Notes under the pieces: generated by a model | What the model saw: the letters and a program-made list of their open reading frames with translations, nothing else | Databases searched by the model: none | What the model was told of the DNA's origin: nothing | From: Erythrobacter crassostreae | GTDB lineage: Bacteria; Pseudomonadota; Alphaproteobacteria; Sphingomonadales; Sphingomonadaceae | Assembly: GCF_019204045.1 (NCBI RefSeq) | Contig: NZ_JAGSPC010000004.1 | Coordinates: 1-64,000, forward strand | DNA length: 64,000 nucleotides | Direction: 5' to 3' | Shown: positions 24,335 through 33,613 of the stretch, piece by piece | How the letters are laid out: each line of letters begins with the position of its first letter | Numbering within the stretch: position 1 is the stretch's first letter | Program-made: the position numbers and the translations under genes

Positions 24335-27082
24335 ATGAACGTTGTGCCTTCCAATGCAGGATTGAGAGCTCCGTCCGTCCACGCGGAAGCCTCCGAGGCG
24401 CCAGATCAGGAGTATTTCTGTCATCCCAATATGTTTTTCAGGGTGGCCGGATTACCATTTCAGGCATTCGATGCCATGTGCCCAGGGCATACATTCGCAA
24501 AGCTGACCCAATTGCGCGCGATGAACGAAAATCTGGCACCGCTCATCGATCAAGCGAGCTCGATTCTGGAGCGCGCCATCGGCCACGATGCTCTGACAGA
24601 TCAAGAGCGGCGGAGCCTGATTAAGTTGAGGCGCGATATCTTTAACCAGCGCGTCGCAGGATTGCAGCCGGCGCAAATCTCTGTGAATGTGTTTGCAGAT
24701 GGCGAGCTGGAAATTGTTAGTCAGGCCTGCGATGAGATCGCAGAAGTCGTTCGTATCGAAAAGGCTCTGGCTGACGAATTCGCTTCTGAAATCGCAGAAA
24801 TCGGGTCGGCGACAAGATATCAGAGCCTCGCCTCGGAAAATTTTCTCAAAGCGCTCTCGATCAGCGCGCCCAAATGCATCGATGATCTTTACGCCTCGCA
24901 AGCCAATCCTGCGAAATACACGGGTAAACGGGGGCGCAACCTCAACGCGGCTCTGTTCAATTACCTTATGCGTGCTTCCACCAAGGTAAGCCCGTTATCG
25001 TATTTTACTCCAATCGGTGTCGCGAAGCTTAGCGATGGACCGCACGGTTCGGTGACGGAGCTGACCGAGGCATCCATCAACAATGAAGTCCAGATCAGTC
25101 GCCGTGCGATGGACCAGATATTGTTCTTGCTCACGCGCCGGATTCAATTCTGGGGGCAGGATTTCCCGCTAAAGCTCAATCCAACTGTCAAGGAAATGGA
25201 TGGCTACCTGCAGTTTGCAAAACTGTGGGACAAGGGTGAGGCTGGGCCGCGGGTTTGGGGAACAATGCTGCCTTTTGGTCGTGTGCCCAACAGTCCGGGT
25301 ATCGGCGCGTTGGTTGCTGCATTTACCGACGATCAGAGCGCTCTTAATGTTGGTGAAATCTATTCTCGCATCGCAGGATCATCCCCTGGGTTTGACCAAA
25401 AAGCTTTTGTGCGTCTGGTCGCACAGTCTCTTGCTGCCGGGCTGTTACTCCCTGACTTGCCAATTTTGGATCAGGAAAGCGATCTGAACTGGTTGGCCGG
25501 TTTTGTTAAGCCGCGTTTCCCTGAGTTGGGAGAAGAGCTTGAACAGCTGGAAGCGAAATGCGAGGCCTATTCGCGTTGCGATGCCGCTGATCGTGTCCAG
25601 ATAAGCCGTCAGCTTCACGGTCACTTTGCGAAGTGTCTTGACCTTCTCAAAGCCGAGGAAAACAAAGAGCCGAAAGGCGTTCTCTTCTATGAAGACTGCT
25701 TCCTGGCGGGGCCGCCAGCAGAAGTGGGCACTGGTTCCCTTGGCTCAGTTATTGAAGACACTCACGTCTTTTCTGAGTTATTTCCGCTCCTTGATTTCAC
25801 TCATATGGTGCAGTCAATAACGGCGTCGTTGTTCGCGGAGAAATACGGCGCAGGGGTTCGTGTTAGGGCTTCGGATTGTGTCGATGAATTGTCGCAGGAA
25901 GCCACAGCCTATGCGCAGTCCGTTTCTCCGCTGCCTCTAGAGGAGCAGCGCAAAGAAGTCGGCAAGACAAATGCGAATGCAGATAAGCTTCTTGCCCTCA
26001 AAGCCGAGTTGCTTGGGGAGCTTGCAGAGCTGCTTCGTCAGGGCGAACCGGTCGATCTGGATGAAGCCTTTATTGCGAGTTACCGCGATCGCATCCCTAA
26101 TGTGGTGCGCAATCGCGCGACTTCGTACACGGTTATCGGACAGCTTGATGACTGGGGCGGATCGGCTGAGGAAAAACGCCATCCGGCGTTCGCCATCAAT
26201 CGCTTGTATTCCGGGCATTCGATGCTCGCCTCACGGTTTCTTTCGAACCTATCGGAAGGAGATTTGGAAGACGTTAGGGGATACATTTCGAGGATCGCGG
26301 AGCACCGCCATCCTTTTGAAATGCCTGGAGCATTCGGTTTCAATGCAAACCTTCATCCGCGCTTTGTTGATACCGAGCTGAAGGTACCCGGGCGACGTCC
26401 GAATTATGGCGAGACCGAGAAGTTATCCTTGGATGATATCTTTGTGGAGTATGATGAAGCGTTAGACCGGCTGTGCCTTACGCATGAACGGCTTGGTGAA
26501 CTTGCCCCTCACTATTTTGGCTTTCTGGTTTTGAGGATGCTTCCTAGCGAGCACCAACTGCTTGTCCGCATGAACATGCAGGGTCTCATAATAGATCTCT
26601 GGCAGGACCTCGATTATGCGGGGCATGTTGATCCTGACGAGGTCGTGCTGTTGCCACGTGTGACATTTGGTTCGCTCATATTGATGCGGCGCAGCCTTTT
26701 TATTCCGCCAGCAATGCAGCCCGATCCCGGCTTGGACGAGTTTCAGTATTTCCGCGCTTTTGAAGAATTGCTCCACGAATTGGGCGGCGATGCAGACTAC
26801 TTTGCTCGGCTCATGGCTAACCAGGAGGACATCATCGGTGGACAGGAAGGGCTTGGCGGAATGGGTGAAACCACGGACTTCAAACCGAGCTACCTTTCGC
26901 TGAAATCGCCGCCAACGATCGCGGGCCTCCAGCGGCGTTTACGCCGTCGGCCCCGCCGGATTGTGCTTCAAGAGACTTTGCCAGCAATCAACAAAGGCGG
27001 GGTGCTTTGGAATGGCGATCGGCATGCTTGCGAAATCCAGTTCGAAGTTTCGAAAGCCAAGGCCTGTGAGGCAAGCGAATGA
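24335..27082 (+). CDS. LanB-type dehydratase, glutamylation subunit (thiopeptide TbtB-like)
   Basis: A 915-residue protein of the lantibiotic-dehydratase N-terminal family, which uses glutamyl-tRNA to glutamylate Ser/Thr of the precursor. The stretch NYLMRASTKVSPLSYFTPIG (about residue 208) matches the conserved 'RASxRxTPFG' region. The C-terminal elimination domain of full-length LanB is absent. This is the split arrangement of thiopeptide and goadsporin clusters, with separate SpaB_C proteins at 27079 and 37650. The start follows the permease stop by 6 bp with SD 'ggagataggt'; its stop overlaps the next start (ATGA). Activity is inferred from family and context. Confidence 0.85.
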   Translation: MNVVPSNAGLRAPSVHAEASEAPDQEYFCHPNMFFRVAGLPFQAFDAMCPGHTFAKLTQLRAMNENLAPLIDQASSILERAIGHDALTDQERRSLIKLRRDIFNQRVAGLQPAQISVNVFADGELEIVSQACDEIAEVVRIEKALADEFASEIAEIGSATRYQSLASENFLKALSISAPKCIDDLYASQANPAKYTGKRGRNLNAALFNYLMRASTKVSPLSYFTPIGVAKLSDGPHGSVTELTEASINNEVQISRRAMDQILFLLTRRIQFWGQDFPLKLNPTVKEMDGYLQFAKLWDKGEAGPRVWGTMLPFGRVPNSPGIGALVAAFTDDQSALNVGEIYSRIAGSSPGFDQKAFVRLVAQSLAAGLLLPDLPILDQESDLNWLAGFVKPRFPELGEELEQLEAKCEAYSRCDAADRVQISRQLHGHFAKCLDLLKAEENKEPKGVLFYEDCFLAGPPAEVGTGSLGSVIEDTHVFSELFPLLDFTHMVQSITASLFAEKYGAGVRVRASDCVDELSQEATAYAQSVSPLPLEEQRKEVGKTNANADKLLALKAELLGELAELLRQGEPVDLDEAFIASYRDRIPNVVRNRATSYTVIGQLDDWGGSAEEKRHPAFAINRLYSGHSMLASRFLSNLSEGDLEDVRGYISRIAEHRHPFEMPGAFGFNANLHPRFVDTELKVPGRRPNYGETEKLSLDDIFVEYDEALDRLCLTHERLGELAPHYFGFLVLRMLPSEHQLLVRMNMQGLIIDLWQDLDYAGHVDPDEVVLLPRVTFGSLILMRRSLFIPPAMQPDPGLDEFQYFRAFEELLHELGGDADYFARLMANQEDIIGGQEGLGGMGETTDFKPSYLSLKSPPTIAGLQRRLRRRPRRIVLQETLPAINKGGVLWNGDRHACEIQFEVSKAKACEASE

Positions 27083-28173
27083 CAGCAATTCGAATAGACT
27101 ATCATGATCCCGAGCGGCTCGGTTTGATTGCAGGTCCGTTGAAAGAATCTTTTGACGCTTTGCGAGAACAGAACCGCGACGCCGCCATATTCCTTCGCTC
27201 GGGTTGGAAGCATGGGCCACACCTTAGTCTTTGCGTGATTGGCGACACCATCAATGACGATGCAATCGCACGCGAGTGCGAGAAGCTGCGGGAATGGGTT
27301 GATACCAATCCGTCAGATGTCAGGCTGACCGAAGACGCGTATCTGGCAAACGCGCGGAAGCTCGGTACGTTAGAGGGGATCGAAGGGCCTTATCTTCCGC
27401 TCAATCCCGATAATACTGTTCAGGTGGTGGAGCACTCACCCCCAAGATTGGTCGATGGTCATGATGTTCTGCAGCCTCTGTACCTACGTTACCTTTCAGA
27501 CACTGCGCCGTTGCTGTTCGAGATATCCAGTCTGAAACAGAACAACAATAATCTCGCTAGCCTTCTACTCATGGCGATGCTCGCGAAATCCGCCTCTCAC
27601 TATCGGCCTTACGGTATCGAAAGAGGGTTCATTTCCTTGAGAGCCCATGCGGACTTCTTCTTTGCCAATTTTGACCAAAGCGGGAAGATCAAGCAGCGGT
27701 TTGACACTCTCGCGACTGGCACCGCGTCGCTTCTTGATGACGCTATAGGTAACGCGCAAGAAATCGGCAAAGCCGAGGGCAAGCAAGATACAGTCCAAAG
27801 CGTGCTGCGGCGATGGTCTGAGATACTCGAAGAAACGCGCGTGTCCATCGATGCAGCTGCCGATGCTGACGATGGTTGGTACAGTTACACGCCTATGAGC
27901 TTTCCCGAAGAGCAAGAGGAAGCTTTGGCCGGCCAATTCCAAGATGCAGGAATAGACGCCACGGTTAGCAAGGGCGACACACTTACCAAAGTGCATGAAG
28001 CTCATGCCGAAGGGCTCGACACGAGCTTCTTCTCTTCTCGCGAATTTCAAACATTCCGTATCATTGTGAACATGTTTTACTCGATCCTTCCGCCGCTCGG
28101 GATCTCGCCAGTGGAACGGTTCGGGATGTGCCATCTTGTCGCGAGCGCGGTGGAACGGAAATTGAAGCAGTGA
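27079..28173 (+). CDS. SpaB_C-family protein, likely thiopeptide pyridine synthase (TbtD-like)
   Basis: A 364-residue member of the thiopeptide-type SpaB_C family. The N-terminus IRIDYHDPERLGLI, then GWKHGPHLSLCV, GTLEGIEGPYLPLNPDNTV and YGIERGFISLRAHADFF resemble the divergent paralogues that build the central pyridine by formal [4+2] cycloaddition and release the leader (TbtD, TclM). The RYGG motif of true eliminases is missing; the copy at 37650 has it. This makes the cyclase role more likely for this gene. It overlaps the LanB gene by 4 bp and the next gene (GTGA) by 4 bp. An eliminase role remains possible. Confidence 0.72.
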   Translation: MTAIRIDYHDPERLGLIAGPLKESFDALREQNRDAAIFLRSGWKHGPHLSLCVIGDTINDDAIARECEKLREWVDTNPSDVRLTEDAYLANARKLGTLEGIEGPYLPLNPDNTVQVVEHSPPRLVDGHDVLQPLYLRYLSDTAPLLFEISSLKQNNNNLASLLLMAMLAKSASHYRPYGIERGFISLRAHADFFFANFDQSGKIKQRFDTLATGTASLLDDAIGNAQEIGKAEGKQDTVQSVLRRWSEILEETRVSIDAAADADDGWYSYTPMSFPEEQEEALAGQFQDAGIDATVSKGDTLTKVHEAHAEGLDTSFFSSREFQTFRIIVNMFYSILPPLGISPVERFGMCHLVASAVERKLKQ

Positions 28174-29873
28174 CGGAACATGCCGAACCAAAAATCGCGC
28201 TGAAGTCTGGGGTGTTCTACTCGGCTTTCGATCAAGGCGTAGTGTTCCGCGGCGGTGAAACGCCTGTCATCCTTCGCGGAAAGAATGCACTGCGGCTTGT
28301 CACTCCGGTCGTGGCGGCAATGGAAAATGGCGTTACGAAATCCGGCCTGCTTGAACTCTTGCCCGAACCGGTCCGACCGGTGGTTCTCAACCTTCTCAAT
28401 GATCTGCAAGAGTCGAATTTGCTTCGTCAGCGGAGGCCCACGGATTCAAACTGTGAAGATGATCTTGATGCCAACTTTAACTCATTCTGGTTGTTCCTCC
28501 GGGACAATCTGAAAAGCCCGGGGGATGCGCTCCAAAAATGGCTTAGCACTCAATTTGTCATTCAAGGTGATCTTGATGCTGTTGCATGGATGGTTGAAGC
28601 GCTCGCCGATACCGCAGCTCGCAATATTGCCATCATGCCTTTGCCTAAGGGCGATCTTGATGAGGTTGATCGCTTGCTTACCGATCTGCGCGCTCGGCAC
28701 CCACATATCCAGTTTGATAAGGGGGCGGATGCGCCAGAATTCTCGTCGACAGTCCGGATCCTTGCAGGTGGAAGAACACCTGACCTAGCGCGCGAATGCG
28801 ACTGGTCTGATGGTTGGTATTTCGGAGTGCTGTCCGGTCATCTGGTTTCTGCAAAAGTCGACGGGAGCTTTGCAGAACGGCTTTCCGATTGGAACGCCAG
28901 ACTAACTGAACCGGAACGCGCCGTCCGTAGCGGCAGAGTTGCTGACAACAGGTTTAAGCTGGCCGCATCAAGTCTGGCATTCGGCATTCTGTGTGATGAG
29001 GTCGGCATGGCGAATACAGATCAATCAGACGACTGGCTGTTCGTGACGCAACCTGCTCTTCGATTAAGGGCCCTTTCCTTGCCTCGGCCCGTTTCCTTTG
29101 CGGCTTCTGCCGAGGAAGCGGCTGTCGCGGACGAAGAGCTCGATATCGATGCCAAGATTGATCTGATGAGCTGTGTTCTTGATCCGGTGACGGGGTTTCT
29201 TGATCGTCTTGATGATGAGGAGCAAGTGCCATTGTCTGTGGTACGGTACCGGGTTCGCGGCCTGAGTGACGGAGCACAAAACGAATTGATTGTCTCTGGT
29301 TGGGGGATGACCCATCAGGAGGCAACGCTCGCGGGGCTACAAGCCGGTGTCGAAGTGTTTCTTACCGACAAAGCGAGAGAACAGGGATTGGACGGCTTCG
29401 CAGGGGTCGGTTGGTCTCCTGAGGACGCGATCGCTGCATCAAACCGCAGAATTGTCGAAGAAGGTCTCGTCGCTTCTAGTGAACATCCATGGGAGGCGCT
29501 GCCTCTCGAAGATATTGATGATGCGGAATGCTGGCGCTTGGCACGGCTGTTGGAAATGGTTTCAGGCGCCACAGTAACACTGAAAAGGAGCGTACTAGAC
29601 GGCGGCTATTTCGCTGCAAAATGCGCAGTTGGAGATCACCCAGAGCAAGTTGCGGCCGCCCCGCAAATTGCAGAAGCAGCGTGGCAGGCATTGGGCACAG
29701 CTGCTTGCGCGCTCCAGCAAGTTTCCGCCCAGCCAGCCGGTTCTTTTGCAGGGCCAGTCAATCAATCCGGTGGCTCGGTTGATCTGCAAGTCGGCCTTCT
29801 CACCGCAGATCTCGGCTATTCGGAGCTCGACGGCAAGTTCATCTGCAAGCTCAGCGAGCGCCGCAGGCCGTGA
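28170..29873 (+). CDS. Ocin-ThiF-like partner of the azoline-forming YcaO (TbtF-like)
   Basis: A 567-residue protein starting at GTG 28170, which overlaps the previous stop. The N-terminal 90 residues (LKSGVFYSAFDQGVVFRGG and the helices after it) look like the winged-helix leader-binding region (RRE) of F-type proteins. The middle is a degenerate ThiF-like Rossmann domain without a catalytic Cys or ATP loop (FVIQGDLDAVAWMVEALAD). A C-terminal domain includes SGWGMTHQEATLAGLQAGVE. Such proteins bind the leader and present the core to the YcaO enzyme. It sits directly before that gene with a 4-bp overlap. Assignment rests on architecture and context. Confidence 0.72.
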   Translation: MTEHAEPKIALKSGVFYSAFDQGVVFRGGETPVILRGKNALRLVTPVVAAMENGVTKSGLLELLPEPVRPVVLNLLNDLQESNLLRQRRPTDSNCEDDLDANFNSFWLFLRDNLKSPGDALQKWLSTQFVIQGDLDAVAWMVEALADTAARNIAIMPLPKGDLDEVDRLLTDLRARHPHIQFDKGADAPEFSSTVRILAGGRTPDLARECDWSDGWYFGVLSGHLVSAKVDGSFAERLSDWNARLTEPERAVRSGRVADNRFKLAASSLAFGILCDEVGMANTDQSDDWLFVTQPALRLRALSLPRPVSFAASAEEAAVADEELDIDAKIDLMSCVLDPVTGFLDRLDDEEQVPLSVVRYRVRGLSDGAQNELIVSGWGMTHQEATLAGLQAGVEVFLTDKAREQGLDGFAGVGWSPEDAIAASNRRIVEEGLVASSEHPWEALPLEDIDDAECWRLARLLEMVSGATVTLKRSVLDGGYFAAKCAVGDHPEQVAAAPQIAEAAWQALGTAACALQQVSAQPAGSFAGPVNQSGGSVDLQVGLLTADLGYSELDGKFICKLSERRRP

Positions 29874-31762
29874 AGCAAACGACCATCCAACTTTCGCCTT
29901 TGGAAGAGCTGATCGAAGAGATCCGTTTGGATGAGGCAGTGCGCCAGAATTACGGAGACGATCTACGGGTTTTGATTGGTGCGGACCTAGGCGATAGGGG
30001 GGGCAGTGAGGGGGCTGAACCGGTCCTTTTGCTGGACTTTGAAGGCGGTCGGGCCAGGATAGGTCCAGTAATCGGTTCCGGTGCAAACGGTTGCCGTCAT
30101 TGCCTTCAATATTGGCTGGACCACAACCGTCCTGACCGCGAGTTGTGGGCAGAATTTGCAGACAAATTAGAGCCAGTGCCTGTTAGCGCTGAAATGCCTT
30201 GGACTGGTTTTTTCAGTCAGACCGTTAAGCAGGCCGCAATCGACTATCTGACGCTGCGAGACTTCCGCAGCTTTGTCGACGTGTCTTTTCAGCCGGTCCA
30301 TGTCGAACGCCATGGCTACCTTACCGCACCGCATTGCCCGACTTGCTCTTCGTCAAAAAAGGATGCGCCGGAACAGGAGTTCCTGGAAGCCGGAGCGTTG
30401 CCGAAGCTTTCCGCAGACACTTACCGGACCTCTTCTAAGTCATTGGATGGAAGCCGGCTTCGTGCAGCTTATGTCAGCTATCGTAGCGGGCTCGTCAAAC
30501 ACATGTATAGGGACTCTTCTTCTGTGATGTTGCCGATGTGGGTCGCCGAAACCAATGTGTCGGGCACCTCTATAGTTGAAGCCGGATATGGTCGTCATGA
30601 GAGCGCTCAGAAATCCGAAGCGATCGCGATACTGGAGGCCCTGGAGCGTTTTTGCGGCCAATCTCCACGCTCGCGGCATGGCTTTTTGAGAGCGTCTTTT
30701 AGCGAATGCCTGGAGCGCGGATTGAATGTAGCAGATCCTCAATCGATGATCTTGTGCCCCGAGGCGCAGCGTGGCGAGCCCAGTCACAATCTTCAGGCGT
30801 TTTCGCCCGATCAGGCATACGATTGGATTTGGGGGTATTCACTGCTCCAGGATGAAGCGGTTCTGGTCCCGCTGCAGTTCGGTTTCTACAGCCAAAGACT
30901 TACAGATCCGCAGGAACGGTTTGTTCAGGAATCGTCCAATGGCTGTGCGCTCGGCAATTCACGGGTTGAGGCCATTTTCCACGGATTGCTCGAGACGATT
31001 GAGCGCGATGCTTATATGACACGGTGGCATGTGAAGGGTGAACCAGTGCGGCTTGATCTGGAATCTTGCGCCTCTGCCGAAATCAGAAACCTTCATGCAA
31101 GGGCGAAAGCTCAAGGTTTCGAACTGTTCGCTTTCGACATCGGTATCGAAGCACAACTGCCGACGGTGCTGGCCATGATTGTCGATCCTGACGATGATGC
31201 CCCGGTTAAGAGCTATTGCGCAAGCGCCTGCAATCCAGTGGCGCGCGATGCGATCTATGCCGCCATTGTCGAGGTGACATCTTCAATCGCTGTATATCAG
31301 GGGCAATTTGGCAAAGAGCGCAAAAGGGCGCGAGAGCTTTATGAAGACGGCTCACGTGCAACAGAAATGCGCGATCACGTGCTGCTCTATTCGCTACCCG
31401 AAACGATCGAGCGGCTCGACTTTCTGGATCGGAAAGCTGCGCCTGTCGACGCGGATCGCCACTTTGCAGATATGGAACGCAATTGGGGCAGCACCGACCT
31501 GAAACGGGATCTCGATACGCTTATCAAAGAGGTCGCGAAGGTATCCGATGACATCATAGTTATCGATCAGACAGCCGAGCATATTGAGCAGATAGGTCTG
31601 CACTGCGTGAAGACGCTGGCGCCTGGAATGCATCCGGTGACCTTTGGACATCAATATCGGCGCATCAGCAAGAAAAGGCTGCAATCGGCGCGGGATGTTC
31701 TCGCGGCAAAAGGAGAAAGGGTGGTCGAAGGTGAAAATCCATTCCCCCATAACTTCCCCTGA
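29870..31762 (+). CDS. YcaO cyclodehydratase for azoline formation (TbtG-like)
   Basis: A 630-residue protein from GTG 29870. The N-terminal region holds two CxxC pairs (C75/C78 in NGCRHC and C156/C159 in PHCPTC), probably a structural zinc site. The YcaO domain has EAGYGRHESAQKSEAIAILE and the diagnostic ATP-site run ESSNGCALGNSRVEAIFHGL followed by ETIERDAY. The C-terminus is proline-rich (NPFPHNFP), as in azoline-forming YcaO enzymes, whose last residues are catalytic. It should convert Cys, and possibly Ser/Thr, of the core to azolines using ATP. The next gene begins within its end. Confidence 0.88.
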   Translation: MKQTTIQLSPLEELIEEIRLDEAVRQNYGDDLRVLIGADLGDRGGSEGAEPVLLLDFEGGRARIGPVIGSGANGCRHCLQYWLDHNRPDRELWAEFADKLEPVPVSAEMPWTGFFSQTVKQAAIDYLTLRDFRSFVDVSFQPVHVERHGYLTAPHCPTCSSSKKDAPEQEFLEAGALPKLSADTYRTSSKSLDGSRLRAAYVSYRSGLVKHMYRDSSSVMLPMWVAETNVSGTSIVEAGYGRHESAQKSEAIAILEALERFCGQSPRSRHGFLRASFSECLERGLNVADPQSMILCPEAQRGEPSHNLQAFSPDQAYDWIWGYSLLQDEAVLVPLQFGFYSQRLTDPQERFVQESSNGCALGNSRVEAIFHGLLETIERDAYMTRWHVKGEPVRLDLESCASAEIRNLHARAKAQGFELFAFDIGIEAQLPTVLAMIVDPDDDAPVKSYCASACNPVARDAIYAAIVEVTSSIAVYQGQFGKERKRARELYEDGSRATEMRDHVLLYSLPETIERLDFLDRKAAPVDADRHFADMERNWGSTDLKRDLDTLIKEVAKVSDDIIVIDQTAEHIEQIGLHCVKTLAPGMHPVTFGHQYRRISKKRLQSARDVLAAKGERVVEGENPFPHNFP

Positions 31763-33158
31763 TCCTGACGATCAAGAAAGAGGCGAAGACCTTTTGAAGG
31801 ACCTGATTGTAATCAGTTCTTATGATCAGATATCGGCGCTTGACGCACCTGTTTTCGATCCGTCCGCAACGGTAAAACTTGTGCCCTACAAGGAAGAGTT
31901 AGCTGTGGGCCTGTTGCTGGGCGGTGATGAACGCATGGCTCTGGGCATTTTTGCCGAAGCATTGAGGCAGGTCATGCAGTGCTTTTCACGGTTTGAGCCG
32001 ATGAATCAGACCCCAATTCATCGTTCGTATCCATCGCCGCGCTCGCTGTTTCCTGCAACCGCCCAGATCGTATTTGTAAGAGATGGTGTAGACCACCCGT
32101 TTACATATGAGCCCGAGCATCATGCTTTGTGCGGCGGCTTCGAAACCCTCACGGAAGGCGAGTATGACCTGCGACTTGACATCGTCGGAGATCTACAGAG
32201 GATTTCGCCACTATATGGCGATCTGGGTCCGACATTATGCGCCCTTGAAACCGGGCATCTTCTAGAGCAGTTGCGAGACACCCTCGGCGCTCTTGGGCAT
32301 ACTGTGCGTAGCGAGCTGAGCGGATCTGATTGGTTTGGCCCGCATTCTCAAAACGGAAATTCGCTAGAGAGCATTTTCCCTATTGCCTCGCTGATCTTGG
32401 AAGATGGACGCTTCAACTGGTCGCCCGAGGAAAGCGGGCGTCTGGCCAAATTGCGCGTTCCAGTCCCCCAATTGAACAAGGCCGATCGGGGAAGGGTGGC
32501 AACAGCGATTGGGCGGCTTGTCTGTCCGCCCGCTCCGGCAGTGAGCCTTAAACCAGGTCGATCAGCGGGATTGGGCGCCACTCTGTCAGCCAGCGAGGCG
32601 CAAGGCTTTCAGCGAAGTTCGGGGCATTTCCCGTTTGGCATATTTGGCGCGCCGACCGGAAGCGAAGAACGTGATGCCTTGATCGATCAATGCCATCAGG
32701 CTTTCCAAGACCTGTGTTCGGAATGGCCGGACCACCAGATTTCCGCTCATCTCTTGATGCCGCAACCGGGCGATCAAGTTCGGAAAATCAACCTTCGCGA
32801 TAAACAATCATATGCGTTTCCAGAGGCAAATCAGCAGAAACTTGCTGATGCATTCGGTACGTCCTTCAACATCGATCTGAATACGATCCCGGCAATTCTT
32901 CTTTTCTCCGCCCGCTTCGCTGATTTCGTCAATGCCAAGTCCAGTTGGCCTTACATTCAGACGCTTGGCGCTGCGGGAACAGTTGCCCAACGGATCTGCG
33001 TGAATGCTTCGAGCCTCGGCTTTTTTGCGCGGCCATTTAAAGGCGTAATGGCAAAGAAAATCGAGAACGGTTTCGCGATGGACGGCCAAGTGTTTTATTC
33101 GGTTATCTTGGGCAAAAGACGCGCCTGGCAACCGTATTATTCGTTTGAGCAGATTTGA
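31731..33158 (+). CDS. SagB-type azoline dehydrogenase (nitroreductase fold, TbtE-like)
   Basis: A 475-residue protein with two half-domains resembling FMN-dependent nitroreductases. Visible landmarks are HRSYPSPRSLFPATAQIVF and the C-terminal GAAGTVAQRICVNASSLGFF and AWQPYYSFEQ. In this pathway it should oxidise thiazolines and oxazolines to azoles. The GTG at 31731, behind 'aaaggag', gives the usual compact N-terminus and overlaps the YcaO gene by 32 bp; an ATG at 31695 is an alternative. FMN binding is inferred from the family. Confidence 0.8.
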   Translation: MKIHSPITSPDPDDQERGEDLLKDLIVISSYDQISALDAPVFDPSATVKLVPYKEELAVGLLLGGDERMALGIFAEALRQVMQCFSRFEPMNQTPIHRSYPSPRSLFPATAQIVFVRDGVDHPFTYEPEHHALCGGFETLTEGEYDLRLDIVGDLQRISPLYGDLGPTLCALETGHLLEQLRDTLGALGHTVRSELSGSDWFGPHSQNGNSLESIFPIASLILEDGRFNWSPEESGRLAKLRVPVPQLNKADRGRVATAIGRLVCPPAPAVSLKPGRSAGLGATLSASEAQGFQRSSGHFPFGIFGAPTGSEERDALIDQCHQAFQDLCSEWPDHQISAHLLMPQPGDQVRKINLRDKQSYAFPEANQQKLADAFGTSFNIDLNTIPAILLFSARFADFVNAKSSWPYIQTLGAAGTVAQRICVNASSLGFFARPFKGVMAKKIENGFAMDGQVFYSVILGKRRAWQPYYSFEQI

Positions 33159-33163
33159 GGAGA

Positions 33164-33613
33164 ATGGAGTTGCATTCGCCTTTTGCTCTGACGGTCTCGG
33201 CAAATCTTGATGAGGATCTGAAGCGCCTGTTTGACGAGGCTTTTCCGAATGAATGCTGCGGCGCTCTGTTCGGTTCGGTGGGCCGGGACGGCGATTGGCA
33301 CATAGATAAGGCGGTCGGGCTAACAAACTGTTTCGGCGGAGATCGCACAAAAGCATTTGCGATCGCTCCTCAAGAGCTATCGCAGGCAGTGCGGCGAGAG
33401 CGGACCTACGACCTTGTCGGGTTCTTTCACAGTCATCCCCGCGGATCACACCGGCCATCAATCAAAGACATCGCCGAGGCTGGGCCATGGCCCGGATATA
33501 TTCAGGCAATCATCGCATCAATTGACGGCAAGGGCCCTAAGCCATTCTTCTATTTTGCAACCGCAGATTTGTGGCAGCCGGTGCCAATTAGGGAGCTGAT
33601 TTTAGATGATTGA
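33164..33613 (+). CDS. JAMM/MPN metalloprotease, probable processor of a sulfur-carrier domain
   Basis: A 149-residue JAB/MPN protein with the full metal-protease motif: E30 (PNECCGALFG), H89-S90-H91, S99 and D102 (FFHSHPRGSHRPSIKD). Prokaryotic relatives cut after the C-terminal Gly-Gly of ubiquitin-like sulfur carriers (Mec+ with CysO, QbsD with QbsE). The next gene overlaps it by 8 bp and encodes a MoaD-like domain whose Gly-Gly is buried in a fusion, so cleavage there would free the carrier. The start is ATG 33164 after 'tgaggaga'; TTG codons at 33155 and 33170 are alternatives. Confidence 0.85.
   Translation: MELHSPFALTVSANLDEDLKRLFDEAFPNECCGALFGSVGRDGDWHIDKAVGLTNCFGGDRTKAFAIAPQELSQAVRRERTYDLVGFFHSHPRGSHRPSIKDIAEAGPWPGYIQAIIASIDGKGPKPFFYFATADLWQPVPIRELILDD

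Noticed and set aside
28128..28170. Upstream start for the ocin-ThiF-like gene at GTG 28128
   Set aside because: The extra 14 residues (PSCRERGGTEIEA) overlap the end of the preceding gene and match no family; GTG 28170 gives the coupled GTGA overlap.
31644..31731. Upstream start for the SagB-type gene at 31644
   Set aside because: It would place 29 basic residues without family similarity deep inside the YcaO gene; GTG 31731 has a nearby 'aaggag'.
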